NCBI GenBank assembly: GCA_017379935.1
Contig: JAFNVC010000021.1
Span: 1-48,099, forward strand
From: Clostridia bacterium
GTDB taxonomy: Bacteria; Bacillota; Clostridia; Oscillospirales; Acutalibacteraceae
DNA: 48,099 nt
Reading direction: 5' to 3'
Each line of letters opens with the position of its first letter. Positions within the stretch are counted from its first letter, which is position 1. The translations under genes were made by a program, and so were the position numbers. Positions 26,339-34,341 of this stretch are shown here, piece after piece. The notes beneath the pieces were generated by a model that was not told the DNA's origin, made no database searches, and saw only the letters and a program-made list of their open reading frames with translations.

Positions 26339-27369
26339 TCTTTAATCACAAAGCTTTCGTCTGTAAGTGTGAATTTATTCTCAAGTCCGTCAGTAACGCG
26401 GACTGTATTATCCTTGAAAATGAATACTGCCTCGGCATCGTAATTTTTAAGAAGAGCAAGACTGTCATTGTATCCGAGAATGTAGCAGGCTGTCGAAAGT
26501 GCGTCGCTGAGCGTGCCCGAAGAGCATACAACCGTTACGCTCGAAAGACGGCTGTCAGCAGGATGGCCTGTATGTGCATCAAGGATATGGTGATATACCT
26601 TGCCGTCCTTTTCAAAAAATTTTTCATAGCTTCCCGAGGTCGAAACACAGGTATCTGAGAGCTTGAGTGTGCCCATTGATGCCTTGTCGTTTTCGGGGTT
26701 GACGATGCCTATATTAAAGCTTCTGTCGCCGTAAAGAAGGAGACTTCCGCCGACGGAAATAACAGCCGAATCAGTTGATGTTGATGAGAGATAATCTCTG
26801 ACTCTGTCACAGGCGGCCCCCTTGCCGACTGCACCGAGGTCGAGCTTCTGGTTATCGGCAGTCAGGACGGTTGTGTCCGTGATTTTAACAGAGGAGTAGC
26901 TGACAGTACCGAGAGCTTCCGCGATTTCATCATCACCGGGCAGACGCTGGCCTTCACCGCCGAAATCCCACAGATCAGTGAGCTTGCCGACAGTGATGTC
27001 GAAAACACCCTCGCAGTTGCGGGAAACGTCAAGCGCCTTGTTGATGATTTCAACTGTTTCTGTGGATACGGAAGCAGCAGTTCCGGCAGAGGAATTGATT
27101 CTGTTGACATCGGAATCCTTTTCTCTCCACGAGAGCAGGGCTTTTTCTGTTTCGTTGATATTTTCTTCGATTGCGGCAGCAGCTTCTTCGCCCTCGGAGC
27201 CGAAGAGCCGGAGGCTTACAACCGTGCCCATAGCGATGGTTGTATCGGAAAATTCCGAGCGTGAAGCGGCAAAATCAGCCAGCACAATACTGATAACCAG
27301 GATGGCGCAGACGGCGAGAGCAAGCACTGATTTTTTGTTGAATTTTTTCTTGACTTCAGCCGTATTCAA
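26335..27369 (-). CDS. apbE: FAD:protein FMN transferase
   Basis: A 344-residue ApbE. It cleaves FAD and attaches FMN to Thr/Ser in target proteins outside the membrane, here presumably RnfG and RnfD. The N-terminal helix (VLALAVCAILVISIVLADF) anchors or exports it. Family motifs include TIAMGTVVSLRLFG, LDLGAVGKGAACDRV, SVGGSLLLYGDR and HHILDAHTGHPA, with the Mg-binding Asp/Thr in the last. The start is TTG at 27369 after GCAGGTGAA. As first gene of the operon it ensures maturation together with the complex. Confidence 0.95.
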   Translation of the reverse strand: MNTAEVKKKFNKKSVLALAVCAILVISIVLADFAASRSEFSDTTIAMGTVVSLRLFGSEGEEAAAAIEENINETEKALLSWREKDSDVNRINSSAGTAASVSTETVEIINKALDVSRNCEGVFDITVGKLTDLWDFGGEGQRLPGDDEIAEALGTVSYSSVKITDTTVLTADNQKLDLGAVGKGAACDRVRDYLSSTSTDSAVISVGGSLLLYGDRSFNIGIVNPENDKASMGTLKLSDTCVSTSGSYEKFFEKDGKVYHHILDAHTGHPADSRLSSVTVVCSSGTLSDALSTACYILGYNDSLALLKNYDAEAVFIFKDNTVRVTDGLENKFTLTDESFVIKE

Positions 27370-27411
27370 AGAATTTCACCTGCTTATGCCCATAATAATC
27401 TATTATGAATA

Positions 27412-27440
27412 ATTATATAACGAAATCCGTTGAAATTCAA
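27412..27440 (-). promoter_or_regulatory. Promoter of the apbE-rnf operon
   Basis: Minus-strand TTGAAT (27435-27440) and TATAAT (27412-27417) with a 17-base spacer. Confidence 0.75.
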
Positions 27441-27495
27441 TAGAAAAGGCACTAATTAAATATTTAACAAAGAATGTAGAAACTTTAACAATTAT

Positions 27496-27532
27496 AAAAA
27501 ATCACCTGCCCTCAGGGTAAGAGAGCAGGTGT
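27496..27532 (-). terminator. Terminator of the repeat-rich surface protein gene
   Basis: CACCTGC (27503-27509) pairs with GCAGGTG (27525-27531); the minus strand continues ATTTTTTAT. Confidence 0.75.
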
Positions 27533-27550
27533 AAGATATTTATTTAAAAA

Positions 27551-29053
27551 TTAAATGTACCAGATCCATCCGAAGAGGATGTAGATGATAATCCACTGGA
27601 GGAACGAATATTTGACGGTAACCTCACATGTTGCAACAACCGAGCCGTCAGCGGTTGAGGCTGTGATTGTGGCTGTGCCGAGGTTAGCACCGTAAATCTC
27701 ACCGTTTTCGTTTACCGTTGCAACGTTTTCGTCGGATGATGACCAGATAATTTCAGCTGAATAAGCGGCCTCCTCGGGGTAGATGTTAACGAAGAGTCTT
27801 GTTGTGCCTCTGAAGTTCATATTGATTTCTGTCTGATCGAGGACAAGCTGTGAAACCTGAGCGATGAGCTTATCAACCGCGCGCTCCTCATCAATACCGC
27901 AGTTATCGCAGATTCTTCTCTCGATACCCGTTGAGCTGTATGTCGGAGCCTTTACTGTTGCCCAGTCGGACCACTTGTGGCCGGTATGTGTTGCGACCTG
28001 TTCATTCTCAACGCTCTTACAAGCGGGGCAGTATTTACGGATGTAGCCATCCTCTGTGCAGGTCGGGACCTTGACGTCGTCAATCCAGAGGTGGTCTGTC
28101 GGTTCAAGAACAGTTGTGCTTACAACCTCACCGCAGGAGCAGATAAGCTTTTCATAGCCGGGCTCGGTACAGGTCGGGAGCTTAAGGTCACGATTGACAC
28201 CTGTATGCTCGGTAGGCTCAAGTGTTTCTTCTTCTACAACCACGCCGCAGGAGCAGACAACCTTTCTGTAGCCGCTTTCTGTGCAGGTGGGAAGCTGCTC
28301 GTCGATGTGAGTGTCGATATGGCCTGTTGCGCCGAGTGTTGTCTCGGAGATATATTTCTGACAATCGTTACAGAATACCTTTTCAATACCGTCCTCTGTA
28401 CAGGTGGGGTCAGTGGTTTCGGTCTTTGTATTCAGGTGATCTGTTGTGGGAATGCTTTTTGAATCGGCAATTTCGTCGCATTCTGTACAGTAAGCAACCT
28501 CAGTGCCCTCTTCGCCACAGGAAGGAGCCTTTGTCTGAGTCCATTCTGTATCAGCGGTATGAGTATGCTCTGCGGGGATTGCGTTGATGATAACTGTTTC
28601 ATCGGTAACGTCTGTACCGTCAACATCGGCACTGTCGGATTCGATATAGCAGGTAAGGACAGTTACAGCGATGTCACTTGCCTTAACGCCTGCAGCATCA
28701 AGCTTGCTGTAGGTGTAGACAGCGATGTCAGCGGGAGCAATAATATCGTTGGAATTAGCGATACTGATTTTGCCGTTTTCCGTATTTAAGCTGCTTGAAC
28801 CGCCGCAAAGAATTTCGATTGAAGTAAGCTCGAGATTCTCGTTTGATGTGATCTGCATATCAAGGCAGTTAAGAAGATTAGCCGTAAGCTTGACAGTGAG
28901 AACAAGCTCAGTGGTTGTTTCACTTGTCTTTTCAATAGTGATTTCGGGAATTATATCCTCGGCTTCGGCAGCGAGAGCAAAAGCAGGGACAATTGTCAGC
29001 ATCATAAGTACGCTGAGCAATACCGCAAGAGATTTTTGGTATATTTTTTTCAT
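27551..29053 (-). CDS. Secreted cohesin-like / Cys-repeat / Big2 surface protein with LFGWIWY tail
   Basis: 500 residues. A signal peptide covers residues 1-28 (LLSVLMMLTIVPAFALAAEA). A beta-rich region at about 30-155 resembles a cohesin or Ig-like fold (LVLTVKLTANLLNCLDMQI). Between about 165 and 395 lie six tandem units of roughly 40 residues with the pattern H, PTCTExGY, then C-x2-C. Next is a Big_2 domain (about 398-480, IWSSSDENVATVNENGEI). The protein ends in an 18-residue tail (QWIIIYILFGWIWYI). Such Cys-pair repeats are common in gut Firmicutes surface proteins and are of unknown function. Promoter and strong GGAGG site are present. Monocistronic. Confidence 0.85.
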   Translation of the reverse strand: MKKIYQKSLAVLLSVLMMLTIVPAFALAAEAEDIIPEITIEKTSETTTELVLTVKLTANLLNCLDMQITSNENLELTSIEILCGGSSSLNTENGKISIANSNDIIAPADIAVYTYSKLDAAGVKASDIAVTVLTCYIESDSADVDGTDVTDETVIINAIPAEHTHTADTEWTQTKAPSCGEEGTEVAYCTECDEIADSKSIPTTDHLNTKTETTDPTCTEDGIEKVFCNDCQKYISETTLGATGHIDTHIDEQLPTCTESGYRKVVCSCGVVVEEETLEPTEHTGVNRDLKLPTCTEPGYEKLICSCGEVVSTTVLEPTDHLWIDDVKVPTCTEDGYIRKYCPACKSVENEQVATHTGHKWSDWATVKAPTYSSTGIERRICDNCGIDEERAVDKLIAQVSQLVLDQTEINMNFRGTTRLFVNIYPEEAAYSAEIIWSSSDENVATVNENGEIYGANLGTATITASTADGSVVATCEVTVKYSFLQWIIIYILFGWIWYI

Positions 29054-29084
29054 ACGGGTACCTCCAAATTATATATACAGATAT

Positions 29085-29113
29085 ATAATAATATTTTTTC
29101 TGAAAAAGGTCAA
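29085..29113 (-). promoter_or_regulatory. Promoter of the repeat-rich surface protein
   Basis: Minus-strand TTGACC (29108-29113) and TATTAT (29085-29090) with a 17-base spacer. Confidence 0.65.
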
Positions 29114-29210
29114 TGTTTCTTTTAACAAAAAATTACAGTCGGGTTTGGTGCTTTTAACATATTTGTGATATTTCATCCCGCAAAGAAAAGAATAAAGGTG
29201 AGGTGATGGC

Positions 29211-30815
29211 TTGAATAAGCGAATTATTGCAGTGTTTACGGCTTTTGCAATGGTGTACGGTATATGCTGTCTGCGGCTGTATACTCTTTGTGTTGCCAAT
29301 CCGGCGGCTGCATCGAATCAATCAGGAGGGTACACCGTAGAGGTGCAGAAAATCCGCGGAGATATACTCGGCTGCAACGGTGAAAAGCTGGTTTCACGGG
29401 ATTATGAAAATATCGTCGTTGCAAAGCCTACCAATGAAGCTCTGTCTGTGCTTGAAAAGGTGCTTGACAGTCAATCGTATTCGGAAGCGGAAAAACGTAT
29501 GCAGTCGGGCAATGCGGTTTCAGTCAACATCGGCAGGCTGGAAATCGCTCAGACGGCCGATGCCGTTATGCTGAGAAAATATAACAGATATTCTGAAAAT
29601 CAGCTTGCCCGGCATATTATCGGATATCTTGACGGTGAGGGAAGGGGAGTTTCGGGAATTGAAAAAAGCTTTGACAGCCTGCTTTTTACAGAAAAAAGTC
29701 TTTCTGCTACGATGAAATCGGATGTTTACGGAAGGATACTCAGCGGAAAGCGTATCGAAATCCGCAACAGCAGTCCCGAAATCGCTTCTGTTATGCTGAC
29801 CGTTGACAGCCGATTTCAGCTTGTGACGGAAAATGCACTTGATGTCAACGGTGTTGAATGCGGAGGAGCGGTAGTTGTGGAAATCGCGACGGGTGCTGTA
29901 CGCGCGTGTGCATCCCGTCCGGATTTTGATACGTACAATCTTGCTGACAGCCTCAACGATGAAAGCTCTCCGCTTCTTAACCGTACACTCGGTGCGTATG
30001 CGGTCGGCTCTGTGTTTAAGGTTGCTGTTGCCGCCGCGGCACTTGAAGGCGGTATAAACGATTTTTATTATACCTGCAGCGGAAGCTGTGAGGTGGACGG
30101 GATAACCTTCAGCTGTAACGATAAAACAGCCCACGGTGAGCTTGATATTAAGAAGGCACTCGAATGCTCGTGTAATACGTTTTTTATTGAGCTGGCGAAA
30201 AGGACGGGCGCGGAAAATATTCTTGAAACAGCCTCGCTTCTCGGCTTCGGTCAGGAGATAGCTCTTGCGGAGGGGATTGTTTCAAAATCAGGTGTTCTGC
30301 CGACGGCGCAAAAGCTGTCATCGTCGGGTGCACTCGCTAATTTTTCATTCGGTCAGGGTGAATTTACGGCAACTCTCCTGCAGCTTGCCCAGATGATGGC
30401 AGCCGTAGCAGACGGCGGCAGATATATACAGCCTTATATAATAGAAAAGGTGACTTCAGCCGACGGAACGGTTCTGCACACGCACGAAAAACCGTATCCG
30501 ATAACGGCACTGAGCGAAAAAACTGCAGCGAGGCTGACACGGATGCTTACAAGTGTCGTCGAAAACGGCAACGCGCAGAAGGCGAGACTGAAAAACGGAA
30601 TTTCTGCGGCGGGCAAGACTGCGACGGCACAGACAGGCACCTTTAAAAACGGGAAAGAAATCTGCAACACGTGGTTTGCGGGATTTTTTCCTGCGGATAA
30701 TCCGCAATATGCCGTTGTCGTTCTCAAGGAGGGCGGGGAGTCGGGTGCAACGGATTGTGCCCCTGTATTCAGAAGCATTGCAAATAAAATTGCAGACTTG
30801 AAAAATTTTTCATAA
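29211..30815 (+). CDS. Class B penicillin-binding protein (transpeptidase)
   Basis: 534 residues with an N-terminal signal anchor (AVFTAFAMVYGICCLRLY), a dimerisation domain (RGDILGCNGEKLVSRDY) and a transpeptidase domain. Active-site motifs are Ser267-x-x-Lys270 (GSVFK), Ser320-Cys-Asn322 (SCN) and Lys469-Thr-Ala471, so the usual KTG is KTA (GKTATAQTG). It cross-links peptidoglycan outside the membrane; the PBP2/SpoVD subgroup cannot be decided. The start is TTG 29211 behind GAGGTG; an ATG at 29206 is out of frame and closes after two codons. No mreC or rodA neighbour is present. The stop is only 15 bases before the -35 of rpsB. Confidence 0.92.
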   Translation: MNKRIIAVFTAFAMVYGICCLRLYTLCVANPAAASNQSGGYTVEVQKIRGDILGCNGEKLVSRDYENIVVAKPTNEALSVLEKVLDSQSYSEAEKRMQSGNAVSVNIGRLEIAQTADAVMLRKYNRYSENQLARHIIGYLDGEGRGVSGIEKSFDSLLFTEKSLSATMKSDVYGRILSGKRIEIRNSSPEIASVMLTVDSRFQLVTENALDVNGVECGGAVVVEIATGAVRACASRPDFDTYNLADSLNDESSPLLNRTLGAYAVGSVFKVAVAAAALEGGINDFYYTCSGSCEVDGITFSCNDKTAHGELDIKKALECSCNTFFIELAKRTGAENILETASLLGFGQEIALAEGIVSKSGVLPTAQKLSSSGALANFSFGQGEFTATLLQLAQMMAAVADGGRYIQPYIIEKVTSADGTVLHTHEKPYPITALSEKTAARLTRMLTSVVENGNAQKARLKNGISAAGKTATAQTGTFKNGKEICNTWFAGFFPADNPQYAVVVLKEGGESGATDCAPVFRSIANKIADLKNFS

Positions 30816-30830
30816 AATCGAAAAAAATGC

Positions 30831-30859
30831 TTGATTTAAAAAATGTCTTGTGCTATAAT
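30831..30859 (+). promoter_or_regulatory. Promoter of rpsB-tsf
   Basis: TTGATT (30831-30836) and TATAAT (30854-30859), 17-base spacer, TGC just before the -10. A leader of about 98 bases follows, with no motif I can name. Confidence 0.8.
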
Positions 30860-30963
30860 CTATCGGCAATCATTACACACGCAGTGCGTTCAGAGCGAAG
30901 TGCATTGTAAAAATGTCCGCTTTTTAAGCCCTGCGGAGGCAATAACTAAGGAGGAAAAAAATT

Positions 30964-31695
30964 ATGCCGGTAGTATCAATGAAGCAATTACTCGAAGCAG
31001 GTGTTCACTTCGGACACCAGACAAGAAGATGGAACCCGAAAATGGCTCAGTACATTTTCACAGAGCGTAACGGTATCTACATCATCGACCTTCAGAAGAC
31101 AGTTGGTAAGCTTGAGGAAGCTTACATGTTCATCCGTGAGGTTGCTGCAAACGGAGACGAGGTTCTCTTCGTAGGTACAAAGAAGCAGGCTCAGGATTCT
31201 GTTAAGGAAGAAGCAATCCGTTGCGGTATGCCCTACGTTAACGCACGTTGGCTCGGCGGTATGCTCACAAACTTCAACACAATCAAGAGAAGAATCAAGA
31301 GACTTGAGCAGCTCAAGAAGATGGAAGCTGACGGAACATTCGACCTTCTTCCGAAGAAGGAAGTTATCAAGCTCAACCTCGAAATCGAGAAGCTTGAGAA
31401 GTTCATGGGCGGTATCGTTAACATGAAGAAGCAGCCCGCTGCTATGTTCATCGTTGACCCCCGCAAGGAAAGAATCGCAGTTCAGGAAGCAAAGAAGCTC
31501 GGTATTCCCCTTGTAGCAGTTGTTGACACAAACTGTGATCCCGATGAGATCGACTACGTTATCCCCGGTAACGACGACGCTATCCGCGCTGTTCGTCTTA
31601 TCGCAGGTGCAATGGCAGACGCTATCATCGAAGGTCGTCAGGGCGAGCAGACAGAAGCTGCTCCTGCTGAGGCTGAAGAAGCAGTTGCTGAATAA
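30964..31695 (+). CDS. rpsB: 30S ribosomal protein S2
   Basis: 243 residues. The family start [20 protein letters not shown] and the later [14 protein letters not shown] and [20 protein letters not shown] are diagnostic. S2 joins the small subunit late and is needed for S1 binding. The C terminus is an Ala/Glu-rich tail typical of Clostridia. AAGGAGGAAAAAAATT precedes the ATG. The gene is followed by tsf with a hairpin between them, the conserved bacterial order. Confidence 0.98.
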   Translation: MPVVSMKQLLEAGVHFGHQTRRWNPKMAQYIFTERNGIYIIDLQKTVGKLEEAYMFIREVAANGDEVLFVGTKKQAQDSVKEEAIRCGMPYVNARWLGGMLTNFNTIKRRIKRLEQLKKMEADGTFDLLPKKEVIKLNLEIEKLEKFMGGIVNMKKQPAAMFIVDPRKERIAVQEAKKLGIPLVAVVDTNCDPDEIDYVIPGNDDAIRAVRLIAGAMADAIIEGRQGEQTEAAPAEAEEAVAE

Positions 31696-31704
31696 TTAAC
31701 TTAT

Positions 31705-31738
31705 AAAATAAGTCCGTGCAAAATGTGCGGACTTATTC
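31705..31738 (+). other. Hairpin between rpsB and tsf
   Basis: AATAAGTCCG (31707-31716) pairs with CGGACTTATT (31728-31737). No T run follows, so it may be a weak attenuator, processing site or stabiliser that sets the S2:EF-Ts ratio (inference). Confidence 0.55.
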
Positions 31739-31770
31739 CAAATTAAGAATTTCGATTGGAGGAAATTAAA

Positions 31771-32871
31771 ATGGCATTTACAGCTAAAGACGTTCAGGCT
31801 CTTCGTGAGAAGACAGGCGTTGGTATGATGGATTGTAAGAAGGCTCTTGTTGAAACAGATGGCGACATCGACAAGGCTATTGATATTCTCAGAGAGAAGG
31901 GTCTTGCTTCTGCTGCTAAGAAGGCAAGCCGTGTTGCTGCTGAAGGCGTTGTTGCAGCATACAACGATGCTAATGCAGGTGCTCTTGTTGAGATTAACTG
32001 TGAAACAGACTTCGTTGCTAAGGGTGCTCCTTTCGTAGAGCTTGCTGCTAAGGTTGTTAAGACTGTTGTTGCTGCAAAGCCCGCTGATGTTGACGCTCTT
32101 CTTGCTACAAAGGCTGTTGATTCAGATAAGACAGTTGAAGAAGAGGTTCAGGAGGTATTCCTTGCTCTTCGTGAGAATATGAAGGTCCGCAGATTTGCTC
32201 TCGTTGAGGGTCACACTGTATCTTACATCCACGCAGGCGGTTCTGTTGGTGTTCTTGCTGCATTTGATGTTGACGATGCAACAGCAGCTAACGATGAGTT
32301 CGTTGCAATGGGTAAGAATATCGCAATGCAGATCGCTGCTATGAATCCTGAGTATCTCGGTAAGGCTGACATTTCAGCTGATGAGCTTGCAAAGATGCAG
32401 TCAATTACAGTTGACAGCGCTCTCAACAAGCCCGAGTCACTTCCCGTGCCCATCCTCAACAGCCTCATTGATGAAGCAATCAATGACAAGAAGTGGAGCG
32501 ATGAGGACGCAGAGACCTACAAGGGTCTCGACCAGAAGCAGAGAAAGAACTTCCCGAACTTCATTTCAAAGGAAGCTATGGCTACTCTTGCAGAAATCGC
32601 AGTTGCACATAAGGCTGAGATTTCTGAGAATAAGATCTTCACAGGTCTTGTACAGGGTCGTCTTTCAAAGCAGATCAAGGAAGTTTGTCTCCTTGAGCAG
32701 GCATTCGTTCGTTCAGACCTCTTCGAGGGTGACGTAAACGGCTACATCAACTCAGTTGCTAAGGCACTCGGCGCAGACATCAAGCTTAAGAGCTTTGTTC
32801 GTTTTGCAAAGGGCGAAGGCATCGAGAAGAAGGTTGACGATTTCGCAGCAGAAATCGCTAGCATGATGTAA
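31771..32871 (+). CDS. tsf: Elongation factor Ts, enlarged form
   Basis: Guanine-nucleotide exchange factor for EF-Tu. ATG 31771 follows TTGGAGGAAATTAAA. The N-terminal UBA-like domain (VQALREKTGVGMMDCKKAL) and the TDFV motif (residues 80-83) are standard. The protein is 366 residues, while many bacterial EF-Ts are near 290-310. The extra roughly 65 residues lie in the C-terminal dimerisation domain (about 219-285) before GLVQGRLSKQIKEVCLLEQAF, where others have a short GKP linker. The frame is intact, so this is an insertion and not an error. Confidence 0.96.
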   Translation: MAFTAKDVQALREKTGVGMMDCKKALVETDGDIDKAIDILREKGLASAAKKASRVAAEGVVAAYNDANAGALVEINCETDFVAKGAPFVELAAKVVKTVVAAKPADVDALLATKAVDSDKTVEEEVQEVFLALRENMKVRRFALVEGHTVSYIHAGGSVGVLAAFDVDDATAANDEFVAMGKNIAMQIAAMNPEYLGKADISADELAKMQSITVDSALNKPESLPVPILNSLIDEAINDKKWSDEDAETYKGLDQKQRKNFPNFISKEAMATLAEIAVAHKAEISENKIFTGLVQGRLSKQIKEVCLLEQAFVRSDLFEGDVNGYINSVAKALGADIKLKSFVRFAKGEGIEKKVDDFAAEIASMM

Positions 32872-32891
32872 TCAACCGCAAGGTAAAAATA

Positions 32892-32922
32892 AAGAGTCAA
32901 TCCGCAAGGGTTGGCTCTTTTT
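32892..32922 (+). terminator. Terminator of tsf
   Basis: GAGTCAATCC (32894-32903) pairs with GGGTTGGCTC (32908-32917), followed by TTTTT. Confidence 0.87.
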
Positions 32923-32956
32923 GTATACCGGTCAACTTGTTGAATGGGCTGTTATC

Positions 32957-32993
32957 ACGGCAGGGTGGGGGCTGATCCCGCCGGAATCTGCCG
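32957..32993. repeat. REP-like GC-rich hairpin element
   Basis: CGGCAG/CTGCCG ends surround GGTGGGGGCTGATCCCGCC. It resembles the elements at 41089, 47714 and 47772 (GGGCGGGGGCTT-type core). Confidence 0.55.
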
Positions 32994-33009
32994 ATACTAT
33001 TGCAAAAAG

Positions 33010-33046
33010 AAAAACCGTGAGGAATTTTCCTCACGGTTTCTTTTTT
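33010..33046. terminator. Bidirectional terminator, mainly for rplU-prp-rpmA
   Basis: AAACCGTGAGGA/TCCTCACGGTTT stem with A/T runs on both sides. Confidence 0.85.
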
Positions 33047-33054
33047 AATAAAGA

Positions 33055-33339
33055 TTACTGCTCAACGGGATATACGCTGACCTTCTTGCGGTCCTTACCC
33101 ATACGCTCGAACTTAACTGTACCGTCAATAAGAGCGAAGAGAGAATCGTCCTTGCCTCTGCCAACGTTGTTGCCCGGATGGATGTGTGTTCCACGCTGCT
33201 TGTAAAGGATGTTGCCTGCGAGAACGAACTGTCCGTCAGCACGCTTTGCACCAAGTCTCTTAGACTCAGAGTCACGTCCGTTACGAGTAGAACCCATACC
33301 TTTCTTATGAGCGAAAAGCTGAATGTTTAACTTAAGCAT
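33055..33339 (-). CDS. rpmA: 50S ribosomal protein L27 (with Prp-cleaved N-terminal extension)
   Basis: 94 residues starting [14 protein letters not shown]. Firmicutes L27 is made with a short N-terminal extension that the protease Prp removes after Ala10 (QLFA/HKKG) so that the mature N terminus reaches the peptidyl-transferase centre. [21 protein letters not shown] and [21 protein letters not shown] are diagnostic. The ATG at 33339 follows GGAGGTGTCAAA; a longer open frame to 33423 lacks a better site. prp lies directly upstream. Confidence 0.97.
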   Translation of the reverse strand: MLKLNIQLFAHKKGMGSTRNGRDSESKRLGAKRADGQFVLAGNILYKQRGTHIHPGNNVGRGKDDSLFALIDGTVKFERMGKDRKKVSVYPVEQ

Positions 33340-33355
33340 TTTGACACCTCCGTAG

Positions 33356-33658
33356 TTAAATAACTTTAATGTTGTCGGGATAATCCCCAGCCAGACTTCC
33401 GAGATGAAGTCTAAGGCCTTCAAGAATTTGCTGCGCTTCGGATAATTTTGTGATAACGGTTATTTTCATAAATCCGTCTTTAACCTCTGCTTCGATTTCA
33501 GAACCGATGATTTCGGTCAGCGTGTTGGCCGCCATATAAGCCGCCGACGAAACGAAGGCACATATAATGTCCTGTCCCGCTTCTGCCGAGCCGGAATGTC
33601 CGCTGATTTCGTATCCGCAGATTTCATTATCCGCCGTGAAAAATCTTGCTTTAATCAT
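33356..33658 (-). CDS. prp: Ribosomal-processing cysteine protease Prp
   Basis: A 100-residue cysteine protease that trims L27. The catalytic pair is His21 (ISGHSGSA) and Cys33 ([10 protein letters not shown]). It sits between rplU and rpmA, the conserved arrangement where L27 has the cleavable extension. The gaps are 5 bases from rplU and 16 bases to rpmA. Confidence 0.95.
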   Translation of the reverse strand: MIKARFFTADNEICGYEISGHSGSAEAGQDIICAFVSSAAYMAANTLTEIIGSEIEAEVKDGFMKITVITKLSEAQQILEGLRLHLGSLAGDYPDNIKVI

Positions 33659-33663
33659 AGCAA

Positions 33664-33975
33664 TTATGCGTTGATAGCAGAAATTTCAACCTTAGTGTAG
33701 GGCTGTCTGTGGCCCTTCTTGCGCTTCTCGTTCTTCTTCGGCTTGTAAGTAAATACTGTTACTTTCTTAGCCTTACCATTCTTGATAGCCTTTGCTGTTA
33801 CTGTTGCGCCGTCAACATAGGGTGCGCCTACAACAATGCCATCTTCCTTACCAACAGCTACTACCTTGTCGAAAACAACTTCGCTGTCAGCCTCAACGTC
33901 AAGCTTCTCGATGAAGAGAGTATCTCCTGCTTCAACCTTGTACTGCTTGCCGCCTGTAACGATGATTGCGTACAT
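33664..33975 (-). CDS. rplU: 50S ribosomal protein L21
   Basis: 103 residues. [46 protein letters not shown] and the terminal YTKVEISAI are typical. It binds 23S rRNA domain II. It is the first gene of rplU-prp-rpmA, with a consensus promoter and about 85 bases of leader containing a palindrome. AAGGAAGG is the ribosome site, 9 bases before the ATG. Confidence 0.97.
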   Translation of the reverse strand: MYAIIVTGGKQYKVEAGDTLFIEKLDVEADSEVVFDKVVAVGKEDGIVVGAPYVDGATVTAKAIKNGKAKKVTVFTYKPKKNEKRKKGHRQPYTKVEISAINA

Positions 33976-34031
33976 TCTAACTAACCTTCCTTTATTATGG
34001 ACTCGCTACTTGGGGCGGATAAATCACTTAT

Positions 34032-34045
34032 GTCACATTTGTGAC
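34032..34045. promoter_or_regulatory. Palindrome in the rplU leader
   Basis: GTCACATTTGTGAC is a perfect 14-bp inverted repeat 24 bases inside the transcribed leader. It could be an operator or part of an L21-type autoregulatory leader structure; neither is proven. Confidence 0.45.
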
Positions 34046-34068
34046 GCCCGTAATATGCGGTATTTCGA

Positions 34069-34097
34069 ATTATATCACAACAGTCAACCGTTGTCAA
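34069..34097 (-). promoter_or_regulatory. Promoter of rplU-prp-rpmA
   Basis: Full consensus on the minus strand: TTGACA (34092-34097), 17-base spacer, TATAAT (34069-34074). It begins 9 bases after the pspC stop. Confidence 0.9.
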
Positions 34098-34105
34098 CAG
34101 TTATT

Positions 34106-34336
34106 TTAATCTTTTGTTATGTCGTTTGCATCCGTGTCAACGTATCCGTCATCCTCATCCATAACGAATGCAAGAATGATGTAAAGCACGACGAACGGAA
34201 AGCCTGACGTGAAAACCGCAAGAAGAGCATAAATAACTCTTATAATTGTCGGATCCCAGCCGAAATAATTTGCAACGCCTGCACAAACGCCGCTGATTTT
34301 CTGGTCTGTCGAGCTCTTGTAAAGCTTCTTTTTCAT
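34106..34336 (-). CDS. PspC-domain membrane protein
   Basis: 76 residues. A PspC domain opens the protein (KLYKSSTDQKISGVCAGVANYFGWDPTIIRV, residues 4-34), followed by one transmembrane helix (PFVVLYIILAFVM) and an acidic cytoplasmic tail. Stand-alone PspC proteins are common in Firmicutes and are linked to envelope stress; a specific role here is unknown. It follows folD by 5 bases and may be the last gene of the lgt-folD unit. Confidence 0.88.
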   Translation of the reverse strand: MKKKLYKSSTDQKISGVCAGVANYFGWDPTIIRVIYALLAVFTSGFPFVVLYIILAFVMDEDDGYVDTDANDITKD

Positions 34337-34341
34337 TTTAA

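Noticed and set aside
27865-28560. CRISPR-like repeat array
   Set aside because: The periodic DNA encodes protein repeats in frame; units are not identical and there are no spacers.
31705-31738. Full terminator between rpsB and tsf
   Set aside because: The stem is good but no T run follows, and rpsB-tsf cotranscription is the conserved arrangement.
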